From Lineus longissimus (taxonomy: Eukaryota > Nemertea > Pilidiophora > Heteronemertea > Lineidae): a stretch of 64,000 bases of DNA. The notes under the pieces were generated by a model, which saw nothing but the letters and a program-made list of their open reading frames with translations, was not told the origin of the DNA and did no database searches. Below are positions 25,253 through 36,946 of the stretch, one piece after another; position 1 is the stretch's first letter, and each line of letters opens with the position of its first letter. The translations under genes were made by a program, and so were the position numbers. The stretch is taken from contig NC_088310.1 in the NCBI RefSeq assembly GCF_910592395.1, positions 24,319,491-24,383,490 of the forward strand. Direction: 5' to 3'.

Positions 25253-25342
25253 CACAGGATACGGACGACGACGGACGACGATGACGACGACGACGACGGA
25301 CAAAGGGCTATCGTATCGACTCCCCTTACGGTGAGCCAAAAA
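25253..25342 (+). repeat. E tail
   Basis: Joined after 25 bp of leader A. The (GAC)n tract is interrupted by one GATGAC; the hairpin reads CCCCTTACGGTGAGCC. Confidence 0.87.
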
Positions 25343-26032
25343 TCCAGGTTCAACTCATCCCAGGACGGCGACGCTTACCGTACCGTCAACAAGGAAGTCA
25401 AGAAGGAAGTCAGCAAGGCCAAGGGGAGCTGGATCCAAAGCAAGTGTGACCACATAGAGTCCAGCCTACGAGCAAACAACACCAAGGTGGCCTATGACAC
25501 AGTTAAAGAGCTCACCCAGCAGAAACAGCGCCGACTGACGTGCATGGACGATGCCGATGGCAACCTTCTGGCAGAGAAACCTGACATCACAAAGAGATGG
25601 CATGGGTACTGCTCTGAGTTGTACAATTACCAAATTACAGCCGAGCAGGAGGTTCTCCAAGAGCTCAAGGACAAGACGACAGAACAGGTTGATCCAGACC
25701 CCGAAATCCTGGAGAGCGAAGTCGAAGCAGCTCTGAAGAGTCTGAAGCTTAGCAAGTCACCGGGAATTGATAACATCCCTACAGAGCTCCTTGCAAGCGG
25801 TGGAGAAACGGTGATCAAGGCATATACTAGGATAAGCAACCAAGTGTTTAGGACCGGGAATTGGCCTAAGGACTGAACAACATCCATCGTCATTCCTATA
25901 CCAAAGAAAGGAAACCTACGTAAATGCAACAACAACCGGACCATCAGCCTGATAAGCCACCCGAGTAAGATCTTGCTGAAGGTGATCCTCAAGCGCCTGC
26001 AACCGCAAGCCAAGGCAATCCTATCTGTTTAA
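25343..26032 (+). pseudogene. LINE RT fragment, copy 6
   Basis: Open from the E tail to the TGA at the KDW position (25876). It reads TCMDDADGN and RWHGYC, variants also seen in copies 9 and 12, which links these three as one lineage. The segment after the stop is retained. Confidence 0.88.
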
Positions 26033-26137
26033 CATGAGGGAAAAAATGGCGTGAGCGTTGCAACCAGCTCCGTCTTAGCCGGAGGTGCACAAGTAAACTG
26101 TCTTCGGCCTATAAGTGGAAACTGGACACGACAGATA

Positions 26138-26590
26138 CCGCTTTCGTTTTGGATACCGCTTTGGTTTTGGATACCACTTTAGCTTCGGACTCCACTTTGG
26201 TTTTGGACTCCACTTTGGTTTTGGACTCCGCTATGATCCCGTTTTCGTTTTGGATCTCGTTTTTTGTTTTGGATCCCGTTTTGGATCCCGAATTCGTTTT
26301 GATCCCGAATTCGTTTTTGATCTTGTTTTCGTTTTTGATCCCGATTTCGTTTTGGATCCGTTTTCGTTTGATCCCGTATTCGTTTTGGATCTTGTTTTCG
26401 TTTTTGATCCCGTATTCGTTTTGAATCCCGTTTTCGTTTTGGATCCCGTTTTCGTTTTTGATCCTGTATTCGTTTTGGATCCCGTTTTCGTTTTGGATCC
26501 TGTTTTCGTTTTGGATTCCATATTCCTCTTGGATCACGTTTTCCTTTTGAATACCGTTTTGCTTTTGAATACCGCTTTGGTTTTGGATAC
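26138..26590 (+). repeat. 18-bp minisatellite block F
   Basis: Same variant order as the F block of unit 2 with an extra GACTCCACTTTGG repeat near the start and shortened units around 26275-26310. Confidence 0.92.
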
Positions 26591-26910
26591 TGTCGTGGTC
26601 CCACGACACCATCCGTCCTCGCACTCAAAAGAAAAACTAACGACTGATTCGTACGCATCTATAAACTTTATATATGACAATGATGATGATGATGGTTTAA
26701 ATCTGTATCGACGTCCCCCTGAGTAGACGGTACATAGACAAGTAGCATTATATCTAGGCATTATCACAAATATTCAGGGACAAATAAGTTTAACATGAGA
26801 GAAAAATGGCGTGAGCGTTCTTACCAGCTCCGTCTTAGCCGGAGGTGCACAAGTAAACTGTCTTCGGCCTATAAGTGGAAACTTGACACGACAGATACCG
26901 CTTTTGTTTT
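26591..26910 (+). repeat. G linker plus A leader
   Basis: Full G with the (GAT)n run; CACAAATATTCAGGG instead of CACAAAGATTCAGGG before A. Confidence 0.88.
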
Positions 26911-27878
26911 GGACTCCGCTTTGGTTTTGGACTCCGCTATGATACCGTTATCGTTTTGGATCCCGTTATCGTTTTGGATCCCGTTATCGTTTTGGATCCC
27001 GTTATCGTTTTGGATCCCGTTATCGTTTTGGATCCCGTTTTCGTTTTGGATCCCGAATTCGTTTTGGATCTTGTTTTCGTTTTGGATCCCGTTTTCGTTT
27101 TGGATCCGTTTTCGTTTTGGATCCCGTTTTCGTTTTTGATCCTGTATTCGTTTTTGATCCTGTGTTCGTTTTGAGGAGTTCAACCAACAAGTTGAAGAGA
27201 ACCTGGGAGAAGCAGCCAGGTTTTGGACTCCGCTATGACACCGTTATCGTTTTGGATCCCGTTATCGTTTTGGATCCCGTTATCGTTTTGGATCCCGTTA
27301 TCGTTTTATATCCCGTTATCGTTTTGGATCCCGTTATCGTTTTGGATCCCGTTATCGTTTTGATCCCGTTATCGTTTTGGATCCCGTTATCGTTTTGGAT
27401 CCCGTTATCGTTTTGTATCCCGTTATCGTTTTGGATCCCGTTATCGTTTTGGATCCCGTTATCGTTTTGGATCCCGTTATCGTTTTGGATCCCGTTATCG
27501 TTTTGGATCCCGTTATCGTTTTGGATCCCGTTATCGTTTTGGATCCCGTTATCGTTTTGGATCCCGTTTTCGTTTTGGATCCCGAATTCGTTTTGGATCT
27601 TGTTTTCGTTTTGGATCTCGTTTTCGTTTTGGATCCGTTATCGTTTTGGATCCCGCTTTCGTTTCGGATCCCGTTTTCGTTTTGGATCCCGAATTCGTTT
27701 TGGATCTTGTTTTCGTCTTGGATCTTTCTTTTTTTTGGATCCCGTTTTCGTTTTGGATCCGTTTTCGTTTGATCCCGTATTCGTTTTGGATCTTGTTTTT
27801 GTTTTTTGATCCCGTATTCGTTTTGGATCCCGTTTTCGTTTTTGATCCTGTATTCGTTTTTGATCCTGTGTTCGTTTT
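26911..27878 (+). repeat. 18-bp minisatellite block B, two sub-arrays
   Basis: A short first sub-array ends at a LINE stub (about 27175-27222). The second is long, with about 15 GTTATC units, single-base variants TTTTATATC and TTTTGTATC, and a T-rich CTTTCTTTTTTTT interruption near 27724-27735. Confidence 0.94.
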
Positions 27879-28709
27879 GAGGAGTTCAACCAACGAGTTG
27901 AAGAGAACCTGGGAGAAGCAGCCATGAAATTCCCAGGCAAAAGGCGACCACGGAAACAGAAGAGCTGGATAACCGACACCATCCTGCAGAAATGTGATGA
28001 GTAACGGCAGCTGAAGCAATCCAGGTTCAACCCACCCCAGGACGGCAACGCTTACTGTACCGTCAACAAGGAAGTCAAGAAAGAAGTCAGCAAGGCCAAG
28101 GGGAGCTGGATCCAAAGCAAGTGTGACCACATAGAGTCCAGCCTACGTGCAAACAACGCCAAGGTGGCCTATGACACAGTTAAAGAGCTCACCCAGCAGA
28201 AACAGCGCCGACTGACGTGCATTGACGATGCCGATGGCAACCTTCTGGCAGAGAAACCTGACATCACAAAGAGATGGCATGAGTACTGCTATGAGTTGTA
28301 CAATTACCAAATTACAGCCGAGCAGGAGGTTCTCCAAGAGCTCAAGGACAAGACGACAGAAAAGGTTGATCCAGACCCCGAAATCCTGGAGAGCGAAGTC
28401 GAAGCAGTTCTGAAGAGTCTGAAGCTTGGCAAGTCACCGGGAATTGATAACATCCCTACAGAGCTCCTTGCAAGCGGTGGAGAAACAGTGATCAAGGCAT
28501 ATACTAGGACAAGCAACCAAGTGTTAAGGACCGGGAATTGGCCTAAGGACTGAACAACATCCATCGTCATTCCTATACCAAAGAAAGGAAATCTACGTAA
28601 ATGCAACAACTACCGGACCATCAGCCTGATAAGCCACCCGAGTAAGATCTTGCTGAAGGTGATCCTCAAGCGCCTGCAACCGCAAGCCAAGGCAATCCTA
28701 TCTGTTTAA
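27879..28709 (+). pseudogene. LINE RT fragment, copy 7 (longest)
   Basis: The most complete LINE piece, from EEFN to the common 3' break at ILSV. It has a stop in DERRQL (GAG TAA CGG at about 28000) and the TGA at the KDW position (28551-28553). It shows the original order of the segments shared by the C-type and E-type copies. Confidence 0.9.
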
Positions 28710-28731
28710 CATGAGAGAAAAATGGCGTGAG

Positions 28732-28820
28732 CACAGGATACGGACGACGACGGACGACGACGACGACGACGACGACGGACACAGGGCTATCGTATAGACT
28801 CCCCTAACGGTGAGCAAAAA
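28732..28820 (+). repeat. E tail
   Basis: Joined after 27 bp of leader A; reads GGTGAGCAAAAAATCC at the junction (GCC to GCA change shared with the tails at 29534 and 34322). Confidence 0.88.
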
Positions 28821-29511
28821 ATCCAGGTTCAACTCATCCCAGGACGGCGACGCTTACCGTACCGTCAACAAGGAAGTCAAGAAAGAAGTCAGCAAGGCCA
28901 AGAGGAGCTGGATTCAAAGCAAGTGTGACCACATAGAGTCCAGCCTACGAGCAAACAACACCAAGGTGGCCTATGACACAGTTAAAGAGCTCACCCAGCA
29001 GAAACAGCGCCGACTGACGTGCATTGACGATGCCGATGGCAACCTTCTGGCAGAGAAACCTGACATCACAAAGAGATGGCATGAGTACTGCTCTGAGTTG
29101 TACAATTACCAAATTACAGCCGAGCAGGAGGTTCTCCAAGAGCTCAAGGACAAGACGACAGAACAGGTTGATCCAGACCCCGAAATCCTGGAGAGCGAAG
29201 TCGAAGCAGTTCTGAAGAGTCTGAAGCTTGGCAAGTCACTGGGAATTGATAACATCCCTACAGAGCTCCTTGCAAGCGGTGGAGAAACGGTGATCAAGGC
29301 ATATACTAGGATAAGCAACCAAGTGTTAAGGACCGGGAATTGGCCTAAGGACTGAACAACATCCATCGTCATTCCTATACCAAAGAAAGGAAATCTACGT
29401 AAATGCAACAACTACCGGACCATCAGCCTGATAAGCCACCCGAGTAAGATCTTGCTGAAGGTGATCCTCAAGCGCCTGCAACCGCAAGCCAAGGCAATCC
29501 TATCTGTTTAA
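28821..29511 (+). pseudogene. LINE RT fragment, copy 8
   Basis: Open to the TGA at 29353-29355 (KDW position). It reads GKSLGIDN where other copies have GKSPGIDN, and AKRSW instead of AKGSW. Confidence 0.88.
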
Positions 29512-29533
29512 CATGAGAGAAAAATGGCGTGAG

Positions 29534-29612
29534 CACAGGATACGGACGACGACGACGACGACGACGACGGACACAGGGCTATCGTATAGACTCCCCTAAC
29601 GGTGAGCAAAAA
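29534..29612 (+). repeat. E tail
   Basis: Shortest (GAC)n version, with only one ACGG-like start; junction GGTGAGCAAAAAATCC. Confidence 0.87.
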
Positions 29613-30303
29613 ATCCAGGTTCAACTCATCCCAGGACGGCGACGCTTACCGTACCGTCAACAAGGAAGTCAAGAAAGAAGTCAGCAAGGCCAAGGGGAGC
29701 TGGATCCAAAGCAAGTGTGACCACATAGAGTCCAGCCTACGAGCAAACAACACCAAGGTGGCCTATGACACAGTTAAAGAGCTCATCCAGCAGAAACAGC
29801 GCCGACTGACGTGCATGGACGATGCCGATGGCACCTTCTTGCAGAAAAACCTGACATCACAAAGAGATGGCATGGGTACTGCTCTGAGTTGTACAATTAC
29901 CAAATTACAGCCGAGCAGGAGGTTCTCCAAGAGCTCAAGGACAAGACGACAGAACAGGTTGATCCAGACCCCGAAATCCTGGAGAGCAAAGTCGAAGCAG
30001 CTCTGAAGAGTCTGAAGCTTGGCAAGTCACCGGGAATTGATAACATCCCTACAGAGCTCCTTGCAAGCGGTGGAGAAACGGTGATCAAGGCATATACTAG
30101 GATAAGCAACCAAGTGTTTTAGGACCGGGAATTGGCCTAAGGAATGAACAACATCCATCGTCATTCCTATACCAAAGAAAGGAAACCTACGTAAATGCAA
30201 CAACTACCGAACCATCAGCCTGATAAGCCACCCGAGTAAGATCTTGCTGAAGGTGATCCTCAAGCACCTGCAACCGCAAGCCAAGGCAATCCTATCTGTT
30301 TAA
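29613..30303 (+). pseudogene. LINE RT fragment, copy 9 (frameshift)
   Basis: A 1-nt deletion in GATGGCACCTTC (about 29830) shifts the frame after CMDDADG; the downstream part continues in another frame. An extra T makes GTGTTTTAGGACC. The KDW region reads AAGGAATGAAC. The frameshift is shared with copy 12. Confidence 0.88.
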
Positions 30304-30410
30304 CATGAGAGAAAAATGGCGTGAGCGTTGTTACCAGCTCCGTCTTAGCCGGAGGTGCACAAGTAAACTGTCTTCGGCCTATAAGTGGAAACTGGACACG
30401 ACAGATACCG

Positions 30411-30842
30411 CTTTCGTTTTGGATACCGCTTTGGTTTTGGATACCACTTTAGCTTCGGACTCCACTTTGGTTTTGGACTCCGCTATGATCCCGTTTTCGT
30501 TTTGGATCTCGTTTTTTGTTTTGGATCCCGTTTTCGATCCCGAATTCGTTTTGGATCCCGAATTCGTTTTGGATCTTGTTTTCGTTTTTGATCCCGATTT
30601 CGTTTTGGATCCGTTTTCGTTTGATCCCGTATTCGTTTTGGATGTTGTTTTCGTTTTTGATCCCGTATTCGTTTTGAATCCCGTTTTCGTTTTGGATCCC
30701 GTTTTCGTTTTTGATCCTGTATTCGTTTTGGATCCCGTTTTCGTTTTGGATCCTGTTTTCGTTTTGGATTCCATATTCCCTTTGGATCACGTTTTCCTTT
30801 TGAATACCGTTTTGCTTTTGAATACCGCTTTGGTTTTGGATA
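30411..30842 (+). repeat. 18-bp minisatellite block F
   Basis: Same variant order as the F block of unit 5; predicted translations of the two blocks are identical over 224 codons. Confidence 0.93.
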
Positions 30843-31150
30843 CTGTCGTGGTCCCACGACACCATCCGTCCTCGCACTCAAAAGAAAAACTAACGACTGA
30901 TTCGTACGCATCTCTAAACTTTATATATGACAATGATGATGATGATGGTTTAAATCTGTATCGACGTCCCCCTGAGTAGACGGTACATAGACAAGTAGCA
31001 TTATATCTAGGCATTATCACAAACATTCAGGGACAAATAAGTTTAACATGAGAGAAAAATGGCGTGAGCGTTGTTACCAGCTCCGTCTTAGCCGGAGGTG
31101 CACAAGTAAACTGTCTTCGGCCTATAAGTGGAAACTTGACACGACAGATA
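30843..31150 (+). repeat. G linker plus A leader
   Basis: Full G with CACAAACATTCAGGG before A, a variant shared only with unit 5. Confidence 0.88.
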
Positions 31151-32139
31151 CCGCTTTCGTTTTGGACTCCGCTTTGGTTTTGGACTCCGCTATGATACCG
31201 TTATCGTTTTGGATCCCGTTATCGTTTTGGATCCCGTTATCGTTTTGGATCCCGTTATCGTTTTGGATCCCGTTATCGTTTTGGATCCCGTTTTCGTTTT
31301 GGATCCCGAATTCGTTTTGGATCTTGTTTTCGTTTTGGATCCCGTTTTCGTTTTGGATCCGTTTTCGTTTTGGATCCCGTTTTCGTTTTTGATCCTGTAT
31401 TCGTTTTTGATCCTGTGTTCGTTTTGAGGAGTTCAACCAACAAGTTGAAGAGAACCTGGGAGAAGCAGCCAGGTTTTGGACTCCGCTATGATACCGTTAT
31501 CGTTTTAGATCCCGTTATCGTTTTGGATCCCGTTATCGTTTTGGATCCCGTTATCGTTTTGGATCCCGTTATCGTTTTGGATCCCGTTATCGTTTTGGAT
31601 CCCGTTATCGTTTTGGATCCCGTTTTCGTTTTGGATCCCGAATTCGTTTTGGATCTTGTTTTCGTTTTGGATCCCGTTTTCGTTTGGGATCCGTTTTCGT
31701 TTTGGATCCCGATTTCGTTTTTGATCCTGTGTTCGTTTTGAGGAGTTCAACCAACAAGTTGAAGAGAACCTGGAAGAAGCAGCCAGGTTTTGGACTCCAC
31801 TATGATACCGTTATCGTTTTGGATCCTGTTATCATTTTGGATCCCATTATCGTTTTGGATCCCGTTATCGTTTTGAATCCCGTTATCGTTTTGGATCCCA
31901 TTATCGTTTTGGATCCCGTTTTCGTTTTGGATCCCGAATTCGTTTTGGATCTTGTTTTCGTTTTGGATCTTTTTTTTTTTTGGATCCCGTTTTCGTTTTG
32001 GATCCGTTTTCGTTTGATCCCGTATTCGTTTTGGATCTTGTTTTTGTTTTTGATCCCGTATTCGTTTTGGATCCCGTTATCGTTTTGGATCCCGTTTTCG
32101 TTTTTGATCCTGTATTCGTTTTTGATCCTGTGTTCGTTT
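31151..32139 (+). repeat. 18-bp minisatellite block B, three sub-arrays
   Basis: Sub-arrays of 5-7 GTTATC units are separated by LINE stubs at about 31429-31474 and 31742-31787, the second with a GGGAGAAGC to GGAAGAAGC change. A T-rich break occurs at about 31968-31981. Confidence 0.94.
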
Positions 32140-32835
32140 TGAGGTGTTCAACCAACAGGTTGAAGAGAACCTGGGAGAAGCAGCCATGAAAGTCCTAGGC
32201 AAAAGGTGACCACGGAAACAGAAGAGCTGGATAACCGACACCATCCTGCAGAAATGTGATGAGAGACGGCAGCTGAAGCAATCCAAGTTCAACCCAACCC
32301 ACGACGGCAACGCTTACTGTACCGTCAACAAGGAAGTCAAGAAATAAGTCAGCAAGGCCAAGGGGAGCTGGATCCAAAGCAAGTGTGACCACATAGAGTC
32401 CAGCCTACATGCAAACAACATCAAGGTGGCCTATGACACAGTTAAAGAGCTCACCCAGCAGAAACAGCGCAGACTGACGTGCATTGACGATGCCGATGGC
32501 AACCTTCTTGCAGAGAAACCTGACATCACAAAGAGATGGCATGAGTACTGCTCTGAGTTGTACAATTACCAAATTACAGCCGAGCAAGAAGTTCTCCAAG
32601 AGCTCAAGGACAAGACGACAGAACAGGTTGATCCAGACCCCGAAATCCTGGAGAGCGAAGTCGAAGCAGCTCTGAAGAGTCTGAAGCTTGGCAAGTCATC
32701 GGGAATCGATAACATCCCTACAGAGCTCCTTGCAAGCGGTGGAGAAACGGTGATCAAGGCATATACTAGGATAAGCAACCAAGTGTTTAGGACCGGGAAT
32801 TGGCCTAAGGACTGGACAACAACCATCGACATTCG
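32140..32835 (+). pseudogene. LINE RT fragment, copy 10 (C type)
   Basis: Starts GAGGTGTTCAACC. A TGA in KRRPR (AAAAGGTGACCACGG, about 32205) is shared with copy 13; a TAA in KKEVSK (AAGAAATAAGTC, about 32344) is private. Open from 32426 to the break CGACATTC into P monomers. Keeps TGG in KDW. Confidence 0.88.
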
Positions 32836-33058
32836 CACTTAATTTGTGATCAATAGTCATTGCAGTTAAGAAACGTGCCATAGTTACGGCCTGACGGCCA
32901 ATTTATGCCATTTGACCTCTGTGACCTTGACAAGAAGGTCAAATTAAAAACCTGTGTGACATATACTGTATGGTGGTTAGATGTACCCATGATATCAAAT
33001 TGGTGGCAATCGGGCAAGAAGTTAAGGAATAATCACATTTTTAAGGTTTTTGGATTTT

Positions 33059-33070
33059 GCCCCCTGGTGG
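33059..33070 (-). promoter_or_regulatory. CTCF-like motif
   Basis: Exact CCACCAGGGGGC on the minus strand. Confidence 0.5.
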
Positions 33071-33359
33071 TCAAGTGGTGAATCATATTGGACCAAACTT
33101 CAGTCCCTAAGATCACCTGACTGAGGGGTAAATGTGTACCAAATTTTGGATCAATAGTCATTGCAGTTAAGAAACCTGCCATAGTTACGGCCTGACGGCC
33201 AATTTACACCATTTGACCTCTGTGACCTTGAAAAGTAGGTCAAATCAAAAACCCCTATGATATGTGATGTATCCTTACTAGGAGTACCTACCATAAATTT
33301 TTAATTGAAAACGGATCATTAATAAGAGATATATCACACTTTTTATGTTTTAAGTGTTG

Positions 33360-33371
33360 GCCCCCTGGTGG
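33360..33371 (-). promoter_or_regulatory. CTCF-like motif (extended match)
   Basis: Exact core with TGG before it on the minus strand, 301 bp from its neighbour. Confidence 0.55.
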
Positions 33372-33480
33372 CCAAGTCATGAACCAGACCGGACCGAAAT
33401 TCAGTGTCAGAGTACCTCTGACCTAGGGGGTCATGTGTACAAAGTTTCAAGTTCATAGCACATGCGGTTAAGAAACGTGC

Positions 33481-33503
33481 CACACAGGATACGGACGACG
33501 ACG

Positions 33504-33562
<59 letters not shown>

Positions 33563-33606
33563 ACACAGGGCTATCGTATAGACTCCCCTAACGGTGAGCC
33601 AAAAAT
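33481..33606 (+). repeat. E tail with long (GAC)n
   Basis: About 20 continuous ACG trinucleotides, 24 nt fewer than the matching tail in unit 5. Confidence 0.9.
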
Positions 33607-34298
33607 CCAGGTTCAACTCATCCCAGGACGGCGACGCTTACCGTACCGTCAACAAGGAAGTCAAAAAAGCAGTCAGCAAGGCCAAGGGGAGCTGAATCCA
33701 AAGCAAGTGTGACCACATAGAGTCCAGCCTTCGTGCAAACAACGCCAAGGTGGCCTATGATTGACACAGTTAAAGAGCTCACCCAGCAGAAACAGCGCCG
33801 ACTGACGTGCATTGACGATGCCGATGGCAACCTTCTGGCAGAGAAACCTGACATCACAAAGAGATGGCATGAGTACTGCTCTGAGTTGTACAATTACCAA
33901 ATTACAGCCGAGCAGGAGGTTCTCCAAGAGCTCAAGGACAAGACGACAGAACAGGTTGATCCAGACCCCGAAATCCTGGAGAGCGAAGTCGAAGCAGCTC
34001 TGAAGAGTCTGAAGCTTGGCAAGTCACCGGGAATTGATAACATCCCTACAGAGCTCCTTGCAAGCGGTGGAGAAACGGTGATCAAGGCATATACTAGGAT
34101 AAGCAACCAAGTGTTAAGGACCGGGAATTGGCCTAAGGACTGAACAACATCCATCGTCATTCCTATACCAAAGAAAGGAAATCTACGTAAATGCAACAAC
34201 TACCGGACCATCAGCCTGATAAGCCACCCGAGTAAGATCTTGCTGAAGGTGATCCTCAAGCGCCTGCAACCGCAAGCCAAGGCAATCCTATCTGTTTA
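33607..34298 (+). pseudogene. LINE RT fragment, copy 11 (4-nt insertion)
   Basis: Stop in KGSW (GAGCTGAATCC) and a 4-nt insertion giving GCCTATGATTGACACAG (about 33761), both shared with copy 14. Open from 33733 to the TGA at 34141-34143. Confidence 0.88.
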
Positions 34299-34321
34299 AC
34301 ATGAGAGAAAAATGGCGTGAG

Positions 34322-34402
34322 CACAGGATACGGACGACGACGGACGACGACGACGACGGACACAGGGCTATCGTATAGACTCCCCTAACGGTGAGCAAAA
34401 AA
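34322..34402 (+). repeat. E tail
   Basis: Joined after 27 bp of leader A; short (GAC)n; junction GGTGAGCAAAAAATCC. Confidence 0.88.
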
Positions 34403-35092
34403 TCCAGGTTCAACTCATCCCAGGACGGCGACGCTTACCGTACCGTCAACAAGGAAGTCAAGAAAGAAGTCAGCAAGGCCAAGGGGAGCTGGATCCAAAG
34501 CAAGTGTGACCACATAGAGTCCAGCCTACGAGCAAACAACACCAAGGTGGCCTATGACACAGTTAAAGAGCTCACCCAGCAGAAACAGCGCCGACTGACG
34601 TGCATGGACGATGCCGATGGCACCTTCTTGCAGAAAAACCTGACATCACAAAGAGATGGCATGGGTACTGCTCTGAGTTGTACAATTACCAAATTACAGC
34701 CGAGCAGGAGGTTCTCCAAGAGCTCAAGGACAAGACGACAGAACAGGTTGATCCAGACCCCGAAATCCTGGAGAGCAAAGTCGAAGCAGCTCTGAAGAGT
34801 CTGAAGCTTGGCAAGTCACCGGGAATTGATAACATCCCTACAGAGCTCCTTGCAAGCGGTGGAGAAACGGTGATCAAGGCATATACTAGGATAAGCAACC
34901 AAGTGTTTAGGACCGGGAATTGGCCTAAGGAATGAACAACATCCATCGTCATTCCTATACCAAAGAAAGGAAACCTACGTAAATGCAACAACTACCGAAC
35001 CATCAGCCTGATAAGCCACCCGAGTAAGATCTTGCTGAAGGTGATCCTCAAGCACCTGCAACCGCAAGCCAAGGCAATCCTATCTGTTTAAC
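34403..35092 (+). pseudogene. LINE RT fragment, copy 12 (frameshift)
   Basis: Carries the same 1-nt deletion in GATGGCACCTTC as copy 9 and the same AAGGAATGAAC, so the two descend from one already broken copy. It lacks the extra T of copy 9. Confidence 0.88.
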
Positions 35093-35198
35093 ATGAGAGA
35101 AAAATGGCGTGAGCGTTGTTACCAGCTCCGTCTTAGCCGGAGGTGCACAAGTAAACTGTCTTCGGCCTATAAGTGGAAACTGGACACGACAGATACCG

Positions 35199-35630
35199 CT
35201 TTCGTTTTGGATACCGCTTTGGTTTTGGATACCACTTTAGCTTCGGACTCCACTTTGGTTTTGGACTCCGCTATGATCCCGTTTTCGTTTTGGATCTCGT
35301 TTTTTGTTTTGGATCCCGTTTTCGATCCCGAATTCGTTTTGGATCCCGAATTCGTTTTGGATCTTGTTTTCGTTTTTGATCCCGATTTCGTTTTGGATCC
35401 GTTTTCGTTTGATCCCGTATTCGTTTTGGATGTTGTTTTCGTTTTTGATCCCGTATTCGTTTTGAATCCCGTTTTCGTTTTGGATCCCGTTTTCGTTTTT
35501 GATCCTGTATTCGTTTTGGATCCCGTTTTCGTTTTGGATCCTGTTTTCGTTTTGGATTCCATATTCCCTTTGGATCACGTTTTCCTTTTGAATACCGTTT
35601 TGCTTTTGAATACCGCTTTGGTTTTGGATA
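35199..35630 (+). repeat. 18-bp minisatellite block F
   Basis: Copy of the unit 4 block at an offset of 4788 bp. Confidence 0.93.
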
Positions 35631-35938
35631 CTGTCGTGGTCCCACGACACCATCCGTCCTCGCACTCAAAAGAAAAACTAACGACTGATTCGTACGCATC
35701 TCTAAACTTTATATATGACAATGATGATGATGATGGTTTAAATCTGTATCGACGTCCCCCTGAGTAGACGGTACATAGACAAGTAGCATTATATCTAGGC
35801 ATTATCACAAACATTCAGGGACAAATAAGTTTAACATGAGAGAAAAATGGCGTGAGCGTTGTTACCAGCTCCGTCTTAGCCGGAGGTGCACAAGTAAACT
35901 GTCTTCGGCCTATAAGTGGAAACTTGACACGACAGATA
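35631..35938 (+). repeat. G linker plus A leader
   Basis: Copy of the unit 4 G-A segment, including the CACAAACATTCAGGG variant. Confidence 0.88.
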
Positions 35939-36946
35939 CCGCTTTCGTTTTGGACTCCGCTTTGGTTTTGGACTCCGCTATGATACCGTTATCGTTTTGG
36001 ATCCCGTTATCGTTTTGGATCCCGTTATCGTTTTGGATCCCGTTATCGTTTTGGATCCCGTTATCGTTTTGGATCCCGTTTTCGTTTTGGATCCCGAATT
36101 CGTTTTGGATCTTGTTTTCGTTTTGGATCCCGTTTTCGTTTTGGATCCGTTTTCGTTTTGGATCCCGTTTTCGTTTTTGATCCTGTATTCGTTTTTGATC
36201 CTGTGTTCGTTTTGAGGAGTTCAACCAACAAGTTGAAGAGAACCTGGGAGAAGCAGCCAGGTTTTGGACTCCGCTATGATACCGTTATCGTTTTAGATCC
36301 CGTTATCGTTTTGGATCCCGTTATCGTTTTGGATCCCGTTATCGTTTTGGATCCCGTTAACGTTTTGGATCCCGTTATCGTTTTGGATCCCGTTATCGTT
36401 TTGGATCCCGTTTTCGTTTTGGATCCCGAATTCGTTTTGGATCTTGTTTTCGTTTTGGATCCCGTTTTCGTTTGGGATCCGTTTTCGTTTTGGATCCCGA
36501 TTTCGTTTTTGATCCTGTATTCGTTTTTGATCCTGTGTTCGTTTTGAGGAGTTCAACCAACAAGTTGAAGAGAACCTGGAAGAAGCAGCCAGGTTTTGGA
36601 CTCCACTATGATACCGTTATCGTTTTGGATCCTGTTATCATTTTGGATCCCATTATCGTTTTGGATCCCGTTATCGTTTTGAATCCCGTTATCGTTTTGG
36701 ATCCCGTTATCGTTTTGGATCCCGTTTTCGTTTTGGATCCCGAATTCGTTTTGGATCTTGTTTTCGTTTTGGATCTTGTTTTTTTTTTGATCCCGTTTTC
36801 GTTTTGGATCCGTTTTCGTTTGATCCCGTATTCGTTTTGGATCTTGTTTTTGTTTTTGATCCCGTATTCGTTTTGGATCCCGTTATCGTTTTGGATCCCG
36901 TTTTCGTTTTTGATCCTGTATTCGTTTTTGATCCTGTGTTCGTTTT
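35939..36946 (+). repeat. 18-bp minisatellite block B, three sub-arrays
   Basis: As in unit 4 with one extra 18-bp unit before the second LINE stub and a private GTTAAC variant near 36357. Confidence 0.94.

Larger units (their letters stand above)
20788..26033 (+). repeat. Higher-order unit 2 (5.25 kb)
   Basis: Order: A, F, G, A, B, LINE stub, B, LINE stub, B, C-RT4, P monomers, E, RT5, E, RT6. This is the longest complete unit and contains the most homogeneous GTTATC minisatellite runs. Confidence 0.9.
26034..30304 (+). repeat. Higher-order unit 3 (4.27 kb, lacks P monomers)
   Basis: Order: A, F, G, A, B, LINE stub, B, C-RT7, E, RT8, E, RT9. The C-type copy reads through to the normal RT fragment end instead of breaking into P monomers, so no CTCF-like motif is present in this unit. 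Confidence 0.9.
32836..33480 (+). mobile_element. Pearl-like tandem monomers (two)
   Basis: Starts GCACTTAATTTGTGATC; monomers from about 32862 and 33163 to 33480. Both carry the TGACCT/AGGTCA cluster and GCCCCCTGGTGG. Confidence 0.88.
30305..35092 (+). repeat. Higher-order unit 4 (4.79 kb)
   Basis: Order: A, F, G, A, B, stub, B, stub, B, C-RT10, P monomers, E, RT11, E, RT12. Nearly identical to unit 5 at an offset of 4788 bp, rising to 4806 and then 4830 after two small indels. Confidence 0.92.
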
